Assembly: GCA_964627805.1 (NCBI GenBank)
Contig: CAZVLA010000036.1
Span: forward strand, 19,804-83,803
Direction: 5' to 3'
Source of the DNA: CAZAMI01 sp964627805
GTDB lineage: Archaea; Thermoproteota; Thermoprotei_A; Sulfolobales; NBVN01
DNA: 64,000 nt
Below are positions 34,934-44,143 of the stretch, piece by piece (the first letter of the stretch is position 1; every line of letters starts with the position of its first letter). Made by a program: the position numbers and the translations under genes. Under the pieces are notes generated by a model. That model was not told where the DNA came from, searched no databases, and was given only the letters and a program-made list of their open reading frames with translations.

Positions 34934-35737
34934 ATGAGTAGTAAGTTAAGTAACTTAAACACACTACAGTTAGGGATCCTAGCATTCGCTGGTGCCGCCT
35001 CATTAGATGCCTTAAGCAGTATCGTGGTATCCGCTGGTTTACTAGCGATTCCATTCGTTACTAGGGCGGTTGCTTTAGGGGTAGTTATTGGGTTACTTGA
35101 GTTCTGCGTAGTCGCTATAGCCCTCATACCTAGGGTTAAGTCATTAAGTACTGACTTAAGTAGTGACTTAGTTAGTGGGAGGGGTGCGTTACTGATTACG
35201 CTACTCACCCTAATACTGATCATAGGTGGTGCTGAGTTAATAGCCTTCGGGGCAGTCCTCCCAGGCTCTATGGAGATCGTAGGTGCTGTAGTAGGTGCTT
35301 TAGTTTACTTCATTAAGTTCAGGTCATCACTACCCGTGAGTAGGAATGAGTTACTTACGTCAGTACTTACTTTAGTAGCTATGGTGTTCCTAGCAATAGC
35401 TGGGTTTAGTGGGGCACCTAACGTACTAACTACCCACTTAGGTGTGGTCTCCATAGCCCTAATGATGGTTGCTGTAGCTGCCCTCGCTAGGAGTTACGGA
35501 GCTAGTGATAAGGTCGTCGCTGCGTTACTCACGGTAGCAGCTATAGTGTTCGCGGTATCCCTACTCGTAGGTAATGGGGTGGGTATATGGCTATCATCAA
35601 GGGCCTTCAGATTCGGTGGTGCCGTACTCGCTGGTGCTGTACTGGGGATACTATCAGGTATTTCAGGTGTCATAGCTGGTGTAGTGCTAGTTATTGAGGG
35701 TTTGAGGAAGGTAGGTAACTTAATGAAGGGTAGTTAA
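34934..35737 (+). CDS. Membrane protein, about eight helices, unknown function
   Basis: A 267-residue hydrophobic protein rich in Ala, Val, Leu and Gly. Helices are roughly at residues 12-35, 38-60, 75-100, 105-122, 138-158, 165-185, 190-212 and 230-255. Charged residues are few, and no family motif is recognised. It lies 75 bases upstream of the secreted C39-like peptidase gene on the same strand, so the two may act together. Transcription begins in a 119-base gap shared with the divergent CDF gene. Confidence 0.65.
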   Translation: MSSKLSNLNTLQLGILAFAGAASLDALSSIVVSAGLLAIPFVTRAVALGVVIGLLEFCVVAIALIPRVKSLSTDLSSDLVSGRGALLITLLTLILIIGGAELIAFGAVLPGSMEIVGAVVGALVYFIKFRSSLPVSRNELLTSVLTLVAMVFLAIAGFSGAPNVLTTHLGVVSIALMMVAVAALARSYGASDKVVAALLTVAAIVFAVSLLVGNGVGIWLSSRAFRFGGAVLAGAVLGILSGISGVIAGVVLVIEGLRKVGNLMKGS

Positions 35738-35811
35738 TGATTCAGTATTCTGTACGGCAGAACTCATTATCCGCTTTTCAAACCCTAAGTAATTAATTAC
35801 TGGTGTAGGGG

Positions 35812-37131
35812 GTGATTAGGGACTACACACTACTAACTGCCTCAGTAATTGCTGCGTTAGTCGTACTTACTTCATTAGTTCCTCAAGTAGTTACTAGTGG
35901 TGCTGGGGTTGAGGGGGTACCTTACTACCCAATGCACTCAGCTATATGCGCTATTAAGTCACTACAGATGGTCCTATCCTACTACGGGTACAACTACAGT
36001 GAGTCCCTACTACTCCAGTTAAGTGGTTGGGACTACGGCGCCTTCTACCTACCTAATCAGCACGTAGGTTTCGGTATAGGTCTATACCCAGTAACCGCTA
36101 TGTTCAGAGCTAGTAACTTACTGGGGTTTGACATGAGTTACTTAAGTAAGAGTGACTTTAACGACGCACTAAACTACGTAATTAACGCCTTAAGGAACTC
36201 AACACCCGTGATTATTCAGTTAAGGGAGCATACCGTAGTTGCTGCTGGCTACACTAAGGACTCACTAATAATTAATGACCCAAGCGGTGGCCCCTACTCA
36301 TGGAGTAGCTTAGAGGATTTTGAGGTACTTAACATTAGTAAGCACTTAAGTAGGGACTTCATTAAGTACTACAAACTAATAAGTAGTAGGGTAGGGTTCG
36401 GTGGTTACGTCAGGATTAATTACGGGGTACTTAGGGAGTTATGGAGGTCTTGGTGGGGTACTTACCAGTTAATAATTATTAAGCCTAGGAAGCCTAGGGA
36501 ATTCATTAACTTGAGCCTATGGGCTGAAGTACTTAGGTATGATGGTGAGTTAGAACTAGGTATTACTGGTGGGGGTGGTGGGGGTACTTACTTAAGTGGT
36601 GTTAGGGCTTGGAGGGCATTAGCTGAGGACCTAGCACTGTACTTCCCAAGCGTAGTTAGGGAGTACCCAGCTAATCTATACTGGATTAAGTCCTGCATGC
36701 TAGACATAGCTACTGCGAGGAGGTTAGACGCCTCATCATTCCTAAGTAGCTTAGCTAACACCATTAAGTCAAGGAACTTAAGCCTAGCTTCCTGGTACTT
36801 AGAGAGGGCCTCCGACGAATTCAGCTACGCATCAGTCCTCGTAGCTCAAGCAATTAAGTACAGAAGCAACTCCTCACTAGTTAAGGAATTACTCACTAGA
36901 GCATCAAAACACGTACTTAAGGCAGCTAAGTACGAAGAACTAGCTGGTAAGTACTTAATAATGGCGTCTAAAGAAATCAGTAAGTACCCCCTAAGGAAGG
37001 AAGTAATTAACGCAGTAAGTAAGGAGGGATTAACTGAGGAAGTAACGTACGCACTAATAACAGCAGTAATAGCTGCTGCGGCGGCCTCAGTAGTAGCTGT
37101 ATTAATTAAGGGTAGGACTAAGGAACGCTAG
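35812..37131 (+). CDS. Secreted, membrane-anchored C39/BtrH-like cysteine peptidase
   Basis: A 439-residue protein with a signal peptide (residues ~7-30). A papain-like domain of the C39/BtrH type follows at ~34-180. The probable catalytic triad is C46 (SAICAIKSLQ), H140 (REHTVVAAGY) and D156 (INDPSGG). Residues ~290-410 are helical, and a single hydrophobic segment at ~412-432 ends in Lys/Arg, so the peptidase faces outside and is tethered. C39 domains in bacteria cleave double-glycine leaders, but they work inside the cell with an ABC exporter, unlike this one. The start is GTG at 35812. A CPBP protease gene follows 113 bases downstream. Confidence 0.78.
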   Translation: MIRDYTLLTASVIAALVVLTSLVPQVVTSGAGVEGVPYYPMHSAICAIKSLQMVLSYYGYNYSESLLLQLSGWDYGAFYLPNQHVGFGIGLYPVTAMFRASNLLGFDMSYLSKSDFNDALNYVINALRNSTPVIIQLREHTVVAAGYTKDSLIINDPSGGPYSWSSLEDFEVLNISKHLSRDFIKYYKLISSRVGFGGYVRINYGVLRELWRSWWGTYQLIIIKPRKPREFINLSLWAEVLRYDGELELGITGGGGGGTYLSGVRAWRALAEDLALYFPSVVREYPANLYWIKSCMLDIATARRLDASSFLSSLANTIKSRNLSLASWYLERASDEFSYASVLVAQAIKYRSNSSLVKELLTRASKHVLKAAKYEELAGKYLIMASKEISKYPLRKEVINAVSKEGLTEEVTYALITAVIAAAAASVVAVLIKGRTKER

Positions 37132-37244
37132 ATAATATCACGTAACTTCATACCATACACTCCCATAACGCATTAATTAACTACCGTACCCAGTACTGAG
37201 CACGTACTTAGAACTCATTTAAAACACTCACCGTAGCGGATAAT

Positions 37245-37910
37245 GTGAGGGTGTTCCTTGTGTCGGTAATATTCGCTGTATTAATAGCTGTTGGTGCGGC
37301 CTCACTAGTAATTATCCTTTCAAGTATTGTGACTAGTATCTTAGCTAGGAAGCTCAAGGGTAAGCCTGAACTACTTCTTGGCGTACTCACGCAGGTCATG
37401 ATTATTGCCTTCACGCTACTCATTACGTACCTACTGACTAGGGACTTACGTGTCCTTGGGTCTTTATCGATCCCACCAATAGACTTAGGTAAGGGTGTAG
37501 CACTAGCTGCGTTGGTTTCCTTAGTCACTTACTTCTTAGGAGCTAGGATTAAGGGGAGGTGTAACCCTCCAATTAAATTAAGGAGTGTTTGGGAGTTCGT
37601 TGTCCTAGCGTTTGTAGTAGCACCTACTGGTGAGGAGCTCCTCTTTAGGGGTATGGTGGAGGGGTACTTATTAGCTAGTGGTGCAGGCATAGTAACGTCA
37701 GTAGCTTTACCAGCTACGATGTTCTCGCTAGTACACATAGCGCCCTACAGAGGCTCTGGAAGGTCATGCTTAGCAGTAGTAATTACTTCAGCACTTGCTA
37801 TAGGGCTGATTGCGGGGTTATTCAGAGCTAGCACAGGCTCCATCACTTTACCAATAGTGATTCATGCAGTAGGAAACCTAGCTGGACTTAAGCAGTATTT
37901 AGGGAAGTAA
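37245..37910 (+). CDS. CPBP-family intramembrane metalloprotease, short form
   Basis: A 221-residue membrane protein with about six or seven helices and the CPBP motifs G129-E-E-L-L-F-R-G, LVHIAPY near 163, and a final VIHAVGN near 207. These residues would bind zinc within the membrane. It differs from the 294-residue CPBP protein at 30748, so the two are not a recent duplication. It follows the tethered C39-like peptidase on the same strand. A GTG start at 37245 is used. Confidence 0.85.
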   Translation: MRVFLVSVIFAVLIAVGAASLVIILSSIVTSILARKLKGKPELLLGVLTQVMIIAFTLLITYLLTRDLRVLGSLSIPPIDLGKGVALAALVSLVTYFLGARIKGRCNPPIKLRSVWEFVVLAFVVAPTGEELLFRGMVEGYLLASGAGIVTSVALPATMFSLVHIAPYRGSGRSCLAVVITSALAIGLIAGLFRASTGSITLPIVIHAVGNLAGLKQYLGK

Positions 37911-37996
37911 CTCACCTGAAGTAACGATGACTTAAACCCTACCATAACCTCGGTTATTAATTAAGTAATGCGTACTTAATTAAAAAGTTGGGTTAT

Positions 37997-40099
37997 TTAG
38001 AATACCTTCTTACCGTCTAGTTGTAGGAGTTTGCGCCAGTTCTCATTAATTACCTTCTGTATCTCCTCGATCTCCTCATCACTTAAGTGTGAGAACCTAC
38101 CCTGTAGTCTTAGGTACTCCTTAATTGGTTTTAGTTCCTTAGGCTTCACACTTAACTTAAGTACTCCGTGGTCTATCTCGTATAGCGGCCAAGCACCTGT
38201 TAGTACTGCTAACCTAGCTACCTCGACGGTCTTACTCTCAGGGAATCTCCAGCCTGTTGGGCATGGTGAGTGGATGTGTATGTAAGCTAGGCCCTCACCT
38301 GATTCCGTAACCTTAATTGCCTTAGCTACCTTACTCCTTAAGTCATTAATGAATGCTGGTGATGCAGTAGCTATGTAGGGTACTTTATGAGCTGCTACGA
38401 TCGATATTAGGTCCTTAGGTACTTCACGCTTACCCCTCCAGACCCTACCTACGGGTGTGGTTGTTGTCCATGCCTTAAGTGGTGTAGTACCGCTCCTCTG
38501 AATACCTGTGTTCATGTATGCTTCATTATCGTACGTAATCCATATTATAGGCTCACCACACTCAGCAGCTGATGATAGTGACTGAAGACCTATGTCGGCA
38601 GCGCAGCCATCACCTGCGAAAGCAACTACCCTAACCCTACCTCCCTTACCCCTAACCCTAAACGCCCTAGCTATCCCCCTAGCGTATGCGGCGGCTGCCG
38701 CGAAGTTAGCTAGGACGCATGGAGCACCTATCCAGTTACTCGGGAAGTGCATGGCTACAGCAGCTGATACGCAGTTAGGTGGGAACACTATTACTGAGTT
38801 CCTACCCACTACATCAAGTACGTGCCTAGTAATTAGTAAGGCACCACACCCAGCACATAACTGAGAACCCGGTGCGTACACAGCACCCCTAAACTCCACA
38901 GCACCCCTCCTACGCCTAGGCTCATGCTCCACGAAGTACGTCCTAACGCATGAGTCCCTACACCCCTCCCTAACTACGTCAATCATCCACCTAAAGTCCC
39001 TAATCGATACGTCATCACCACCCATACCAGCTACGAAGTTAATTACTGCTGGTTTAGAGCCCATACTATACAGCGTCGATAGTACGTCAAGCCCTAACGG
39101 ACCGTGCTTAGTACCGTGAGCTACGGCCCTATCAACTACACCAACAGCAACTACACCCTCCCTCTCAATGACCCCCCTAATCTCCTCACTCGGGAATGGC
39201 CTGTAGAAACCTACCTTAATTAAGCCGACCCTAATACCCTCCTCCCTAGCAGCGTCGACTGCCCTCCTAGCTGCTGTGGTCATTGAGCCCATAGTGATTA
39301 GTAGGTAGTCAGCACCTTCAGTCCTGTACTCCTCAATTAATCCGTAGCCCCTACCGAACCTCTCCCTAAACTCCCTCGTAACCTCCCTAATCACCCCCTT
39401 AGCCCTCTCAAGAACACCCTCAAACACCCTCCTGTAGGGTGTGTGGTACGGTGCTGGCATTACCGGGAATACGTACTCGTTAGTCTCCTCAGGATCTACG
39501 GTGTGTCTGTAGGTCCTCCTAGGTGGTAGGAACTCATCAACCTCACCCTGCTCAGGGATGTCTACGGGTTCTGATGAGTGTGATATGTGGAAGCCGTCTA
39601 AGCACATCATAGCTGGTAGTAAGACCCTAGAGTCCTCAGCTATCCTGTATAACTGAATAACCATGTCTAAGCACTCCTGACAGGACTCTACGTAGTACTG
39701 AATCCACCCTAAATCCCTAGCAGTCATTGAGTCTGAGTAGTCTGAAGCTAATGCCCAGTACCAACCTAAGGTCCTATTAGCTACCGCCATTACGAAGGGG
39801 GCTCTGTAGGCGGGTGCTTGAGCGATTACTTCGAAGCCGTAGCCGAAGCCTTGGGAGCACGTAGCTGTGAATGACCTAGCACCAGCTATCGCAGCTGCTA
39901 AGGCAGCAGCTATTGCTGAGTGCTCACCCTCTGGGTGTATGTACTCAGCCTTAAGCTCACCCCTAGCTACGAACTCAGCTATGTACTCAACTATCGGTGT
40001 CTGAGGTGTTATTGGGTAGGCTGAAACTACTTGAACCCTAGATAACTTAACACCGTAAGCTACTGCCTTATTACCCGATAGTAGAGCTAACTTACCCAT
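37997..40099 (-). CDS. porAB: 2-Oxoacid:ferredoxin oxidoreductase, fused alpha-beta subunit
   Basis: A 700-residue fusion. Residues 1-400 are the alpha (PorA) subunit, with SAYPITPQTPIVEYIAEF at the substrate/TPP site and HPEGEHSAIAAALAAAIAG. Residues ~405-700 are the beta (PorB) subunit, with CAGCGALLITRHV (cluster cysteines near 411-414), the TPP-binding GDGCAADIGLQSLSSA, and DNEAYMNTGIQRSG. The complex decarboxylates pyruvate or a related 2-oxoacid to the acyl-CoA and reduces ferredoxin. Delta and gamma subunits are encoded directly upstream, so the operon order is gamma-delta-alpha/beta. The YMNTGIQRSGTTP sequence favours the pyruvate enzyme. Four separate subunits are the usual archaeal form. 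Confidence 0.93.
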   Translation of the reverse strand: MGKLALLSGNKAVAYGVKLSRVQVVSAYPITPQTPIVEYIAEFVARGELKAEYIHPEGEHSAIAAALAAAIAGARSFTATCSQGFGYGFEVIAQAPAYRAPFVMAVANRTLGWYWALASDYSDSMTARDLGWIQYYVESCQECLDMVIQLYRIAEDSRVLLPAMMCLDGFHISHSSEPVDIPEQGEVDEFLPPRRTYRHTVDPEETNEYVFPVMPAPYHTPYRRVFEGVLERAKGVIREVTREFRERFGRGYGLIEEYRTEGADYLLITMGSMTTAARRAVDAAREEGIRVGLIKVGFYRPFPSEEIRGVIEREGVVAVGVVDRAVAHGTKHGPLGLDVLSTLYSMGSKPAVINFVAGMGGDDVSIRDFRWMIDVVREGCRDSCVRTYFVEHEPRRRRGAVEFRGAVYAPGSQLCAGCGALLITRHVLDVVGRNSVIVFPPNCVSAAVAMHFPSNWIGAPCVLANFAAAAAYARGIARAFRVRGKGGRVRVVAFAGDGCAADIGLQSLSSAAECGEPIIWITYDNEAYMNTGIQRSGTTPLKAWTTTTPVGRVWRGKREVPKDLISIVAAHKVPYIATASPAFINDLRSKVAKAIKVTESGEGLAYIHIHSPCPTGWRFPESKTVEVARLAVLTGAWPLYEIDHGVLKLSVKPKELKPIKEYLRLQGRFSHLSDEEIEEIQKVINENWRKLLQLDGKKVF

Positions 40100-40103
40100 A
40101 ACA

Positions 40104-40370
40104 TCACACCTCCCTAACCATCCTTATAGCCCCTCTAGGGCATTCATTAGCACATACACCACACCCCTTACAGAACCTATAATCAATCACTGGACCCTCA
40201 CCAGACTTACTAATTACGCCTTCAGGGCAGTACTGAACGCATAGCCAGCACTTAACGCACTTACCGTAATCGATTACTGGCTTCATAACCCTCCAACTAG
40301 CTGTTGGTTCAGACCACAGAATATCTGACCTTATGGTTGGTATCTCAGGTACTTTAACCTCTTGACTCAA
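40104..40370 (-). CDS. porD: 2-Oxoacid:ferredoxin oxidoreductase, delta (ferredoxin) subunit
   Basis: An 88-residue protein with two [4Fe-4S] motifs, CVKCWLCVQYCPEG near residue 36 and CKGCGVCANECPRG near 68. The N-terminal 30 residues (including SEPTASWRVMKPVIDYGKC) are typical of PorD. It carries electrons from the TPP/cluster site of the beta part to external ferredoxin. It overlaps porG by 4 bases and ends 4 bases before the fused subunit starts. Confidence 0.93.
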   Translation of the reverse strand: MSQEVKVPEIPTIRSDILWSEPTASWRVMKPVIDYGKCVKCWLCVQYCPEGVISKSGEGPVIDYRFCKGCGVCANECPRGAIRMVREV

Positions 40371-40939
40371 CCCTTAATCACCTCCAAAGAAACGCCTTCG
40401 TAACCCGCCTTAACGCACTCTACGTAACTACTCCATAGCTTCTCAGGGAACCTCTCCTTAACTGCCTTAATAGCTGATTCAAGACTTACTAAGCCAGTTA
40501 CTCTAGCGAATGCACCAAGCATTACTATGTTAGGTATGGGCCTACCAATGAGTTCTAAGGCGTACTTAGTAGCGTCTATAGTAGCTACCTTACTCAACCT
40601 AACACTTAAGTTCAGCTCCTTAAGTAACTCCCTAGGCTCCTTAGGTACGTTCTGAATGTAGACACCACCCTCCCTAATACCTGCAGTAACTGTCGGTAGT
40701 ACCTTATGTAGCCTAGGGTCTAGAACCATTACGTACTTAGGCTCGTATATCATACTCCTACTGACCCTACCCGGCTCACCAATCGATACGAAAGCAGTTA
40801 CTGGAGCACCACGCCTAGCCATACCGAACCAGGGGAATGCCCTAGCGAACTTACCGTCGTGTAGGGCTGCTAGGGCTATTAATTCAGAACATAGAACAAC
40901 TCCTTGACCACCACGACCGTGGAGACGGACCTCCTCCAT
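40367..40939 (-). CDS. porG: 2-Oxoacid:ferredoxin oxidoreductase, gamma subunit
   Basis: A 190-residue subunit with the family N-terminus VRLHGRGGQGVVLCSELIALAA and the conserved 'FGMARRGAPVTAFVSIG' segment. The gamma subunit stabilises the complex and shapes the CoA site. It is the first gene of the operon, with an ATG start at 40939. The upstream 266-base gap to the ABC importer genes is AT-rich, with several TTAATTAA-like words that could hold the promoter. Confidence 0.93.
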   Translation of the reverse strand: MEEVRLHGRGGQGVVLCSELIALAALHDGKFARAFPWFGMARRGAPVTAFVSIGEPGRVSRSMIYEPKYVMVLDPRLHKVLPTVTAGIREGGVYIQNVPKEPRELLKELNLSVRLSKVATIDATKYALELIGRPIPNIVMLGAFARVTGLVSLESAIKAVKERFPEKLWSSYVECVKAGYEGVSLEVIKG

Positions 40940-41205
40940 TAATTAACTCCTAGTTAACTATAGTTACTTAAGCCTTTAATTGTTACGTAGAATTCATTGA
41001 TTAAGGCATAAGTAATTAAGTAAATCACATACAGTAACTCAAGGGCAAGCACTAACTTACTTACTAAGGAGGTTAATGACCTAGGGAATTAACTCCCCTA
41101 AAAACCGCGGAGGTACGTACCATTGAGGTTAGGTACTGCGTGAGTATAACCAAAGGTAATGCTGGTTTAGGGGTCTGTCTGCGGGTCTTAACTACTACGG
41201 AATTA

Positions 41206-42321
41206 CTACGGATTAGCCCCCTCCTCCCCCGCAGCCTCTAGGGTTCTTATCCTCTCGTTAGTTGATGCCTTGAATAGGTGTACCTTCCTTAAGGATACGT
41301 AGGCTTCATCACCTACCCTAAACCTCTCCCTAATCGGTGAGAGTGCCCTCAGTAACGTACCACCACCTAAGTCCACAGTAACGTACTGCCTAGAACCTAT
41401 GTACTCGTAATGCTCGACCCTACCCTTAACCGTAGCTACTCCTGAAGTAGCTTGCTCAGCCCTCTTGAATACGTAGGCTTCATCAGGCCTAACACCGACT
41501 ATTATCTCCTCCTCACCGTAACCCTCAACCCTTATCCCGAAGTACTTAATCACGCCATTAATGACTGGTACCTTAATTAGGTTTATCGGTGGCTCACCTA
41601 TGAAGTTAGCTACGAACACATTAACGGGTTCCTCATAGAGCTCCTCAGGTGTTCCGTACTGAATTACCTTACCGTGGTTAATCACTACTATCTTATCACC
41701 TACTGCGAACGCGTCTGCCTGGTCGTGAGTCACTAGGATGGTCGTTATCCCTAACCTACGCTGTATCATCTTAACGAATGACCTAGCAGTTATCCTTACC
41801 CTAGCGTCTAAGTTACTGAATGGCTCGTCGAGGAGCAGTACCTGCGGGTTCTTAACTAATGCTCTAGCTAGGGCTACCCTCTGCTGCTGACCGCCTGATA
41901 ACTGCCTTGGGTACCTATTAAGTAGTTGGTCAATACCTAATACCTCAGCGATCTCCTTAACACGCCTCCTAATCTCCTCCTTAGGGACTCCCTTAATCTC
42001 TAGTGGGAACGCTATGTTATCGAATACCTTCATGTGTGGGTATAGTGCCCAGTTCTGGAACACCATACCTACGTCACGCTTCTGAGGAGGTACGTAGACC
42101 TTCCTCTCAGCATCAACAACTACCTTATCACCTATTACTACCCTACCCTTCGTAGGTACTTCAAGACCTGCTAGTATCCTTAGGAAGGTCGTCTTACCCG
42201 ATCCCGAAGGACCCAGGATTACTAGGAACTCCTTATCATTGACCTTGATACTTACGTTATCTAGAGCTACTACGTTCGGTGGGAAGATCTTCGTTAGGTT
42301 CTCAGCAAGTATTGACACCAT
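41206..42321 (-). CDS. Sugar ABC importer, ATP-binding subunit (MalK/UgpC type)
   Basis: A 371-residue ATPase. Walker A is G37-PSGSGKTT-45, the signature LSGGQQQRVALARAL is near residue 141, and Walker B LLLDEPFSNLD is near 164. A C-terminal OB/TOBE regulatory domain occupies ~240-371 (VGVRPDEAYVF...HYEYIGSRQYVTVDLGG). It powers the two permeases encoded just upstream. Its stop is the end of the operon, and a 266-base gap follows. Confidence 0.93.
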   Translation of the reverse strand: MVSILAENLTKIFPPNVVALDNVSIKVNDKEFLVILGPSGSGKTTFLRILAGLEVPTKGRVVIGDKVVVDAERKVYVPPQKRDVGMVFQNWALYPHMKVFDNIAFPLEIKGVPKEEIRRRVKEIAEVLGIDQLLNRYPRQLSGGQQQRVALARALVKNPQVLLLDEPFSNLDARVRITARSFVKMIQRRLGITTILVTHDQADAFAVGDKIVVINHGKVIQYGTPEELYEEPVNVFVANFIGEPPINLIKVPVINGVIKYFGIRVEGYGEEEIIVGVRPDEAYVFKRAEQATSGVATVKGRVEHYEYIGSRQYVTVDLGGGTLLRALSPIRERFRVGDEAYVSLRKVHLFKASTNERIRTLEAAGEEGANP

Positions 42322-42327
42322 AGCCCA

Positions 42328-43155
42328 TCACCCCTTAGCACCAGTACCCAGCATTAGTAACCCACGGATGAAGTACCTACCAAGGAATATAAAGACTATG
42401 AGTGGTGGTAGTGAACCTATGAGAGCTGCGGCGAACATCTGGTTGTATAGGGTACCGCTCTGACCTACGTAACTGAATATCTTCAGTGTTATGTGCTTGT
42501 CGTATCCCCTAGTGAGTATTAGGGGCATGAAGAAGTTGTTCCAGGTCATTATGAGTATGAATACGATCGTAGACGCTATCCCCGGCCCTAGGAGCGGTAG
42601 TACTACCTTCCTAAACACCCTGAAGTCACTGGCTCCATCAACTACGGCAGCCTCTATTAAGTCCTTAGGTATTGAGGTTAGGAATATAACCATTAGTAGG
42701 GCAGCCATTGGTGTGTAGTATATTAGGAACCCAACCATGATCCCGGGTAGGGTGTTGTAGAGCCTTAACGCCTTAATGACGTGTACTAGAGGTACTAGGA
42801 TTGACTGGTAGGGTATGTAGGTCGATATAGCTATTAAGAGCATTATAGTATCACTTAACTTATCAGCCCTCCTATGTATTGCGTAGGCCGTTGCAGTACC
42901 TATTAACGTAGCTATTACTGAGGTAGGTATGACTACTACGGCAGTATTAATGAGTGGTGTCTTGAGTTGGTTAAACACCTTAACTAAGGTGCTTAGGCTT
43001 AGTTGGGTCGGTGGGTAAATTACTGGGGTACCCATAACCTCAGCTAAGGTCTTTATAGAACCTACTATTAGTGAGTAAACAGGTATGAACCACACGATAC
43101 CGAATACGACCACGACCACGATAGCCACTATTAGGTTTAGCCTAAAGCCCGTCAC
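42328..43155 (-). CDS. Sugar ABC importer, permease (MalG type)
   Basis: A 275-residue permease with six helices. The EAA loop that docks to the ATPase reads 'EAAVVDGASDFRVFRKVVLPLLGPGI' near residue 180. Binding-protein-dependent CUT1 importers use a MalF/MalG-like pair, and this gene lies between the MalF-like permease (7-base gap) and the ATPase (6-base gap), so the operon is complete. Confidence 0.92.
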   Translation of the reverse strand: MTGFRLNLIVAIVVVVVFGIVWFIPVYSLIVGSIKTLAEVMGTPVIYPPTQLSLSTLVKVFNQLKTPLINTAVVVIPTSVIATLIGTATAYAIHRRADKLSDTIMLLIAISTYIPYQSILVPLVHVIKALRLYNTLPGIMVGFLIYYTPMAALLMVIFLTSIPKDLIEAAVVDGASDFRVFRKVVLPLLGPGIASTIVFILIMTWNNFFMPLILTRGYDKHITLKIFSYVGQSGTLYNQMFAAALIGSLPPLIVFIFLGRYFIRGLLMLGTGAKG

Positions 43156-43161
43156 GCCCCA

Positions 43162-44028
43162 TCACCTCCTAACGACCCACCTCTTAAGTCCGTAGAGTGC
43201 GTAGGGTATTACTATGAAAGCTGAAACAACTATTATGACTATAGCAGCTGCTGATGCTAGGTAGAAGTACATTGAGACGAACTTACTGTACACGTACATT
43301 ACTAGAGTCTCAACGAATGGGTTTAGGAAGAGTACTGAGTAGGGTAGGTCGAACATCTGGATAGCGAATAGTGTTAGGAAGATCGTAGCTATTATTAAGC
43401 CCTGCCTAGCATTAGGTAGTACGACCCTAAGCATGATGGTTAGTGTGTTAGCTCCATCAACCATAGCACTCTCTATTAAGGACCTATCGACGTTATAGAA
43501 CATAGCTAGGTAGAGCATAGCTGCGAAACCAGCGTATACCCAGCACGAAACAAGTACTAAGCTCCAGAACGCGTTAGTACCTTCTAACCAGTATATAGTC
43601 GGTAGCCCGAACTCCCTAAGTATTATGTCTATGCCCTTGTACGGGTCGAATAACCACCTCCAGATAATACCCACAACCACTAGTGATAGGGATAGTGGGT
43701 ATATGAAGAAGGCCGTCAAAGCGTTCCTAACCCTAGGGCTCTCGAACTGGAATATAGCGCTAGCGAGGGCTAAGCCTATGGCGTTACCTAAAGCAACCAG
43801 TACTACAGCCCATAGGAGGGTCCTCTCGAACGCCTGCCTAAACTCGACATCACTGAATAGTTGCTGGAAACTAGCTAAGCCCGTGAATTTGGGGTTGGGG
43901 TTAAGTATTGAGTAGTCCGTAAGTGATATAGCTACGTTCCAGAAGATGCAGTAGTAGAGAATACCCGCTAAAGCAAGTGTAGGGATTAGGAGGGCTACGA
44001 AGACCTTAGTACTCATCTTCACAGCCAT
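43162..44028 (-). CDS. Sugar ABC importer, permease (MalF type)
   Basis: A 288-residue permease with six helices. Its EAA loop is 'ESAMVDGANTLTIMLRVVLPNARQG' near residue 195. The start is ATG at 44028; the next upstream gene is the binding protein, 115 bases away. That longer gap may allow the binding protein to be made in excess by partial termination or mRNA processing. Confidence 0.92.
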   Translation of the reverse strand: MAVKMSTKVFVALLIPTLALAGILYYCIFWNVAISLTDYSILNPNPKFTGLASFQQLFSDVEFRQAFERTLLWAVVLVALGNAIGLALASAIFQFESPRVRNALTAFFIYPLSLSLVVVGIIWRWLFDPYKGIDIILREFGLPTIYWLEGTNAFWSLVLVSCWVYAGFAAMLYLAMFYNVDRSLIESAMVDGANTLTIMLRVVLPNARQGLIIATIFLTLFAIQMFDLPYSVLFLNPFVETLVMYVYSKFVSMYFYLASAAAIVIIVVSAFIVIPYALYGLKRWVVRR

Positions 44029-44143
44029 TCACATCATCTCCCGCACTACAGGCTCCGCTACGTAGTACTCACCAGAGTTAAAACGTGATGTGGGTTAGGT
44101 CTTAATCAATGTTTAAGTATGAGAAAAAGCTAGGGTTTTACCC

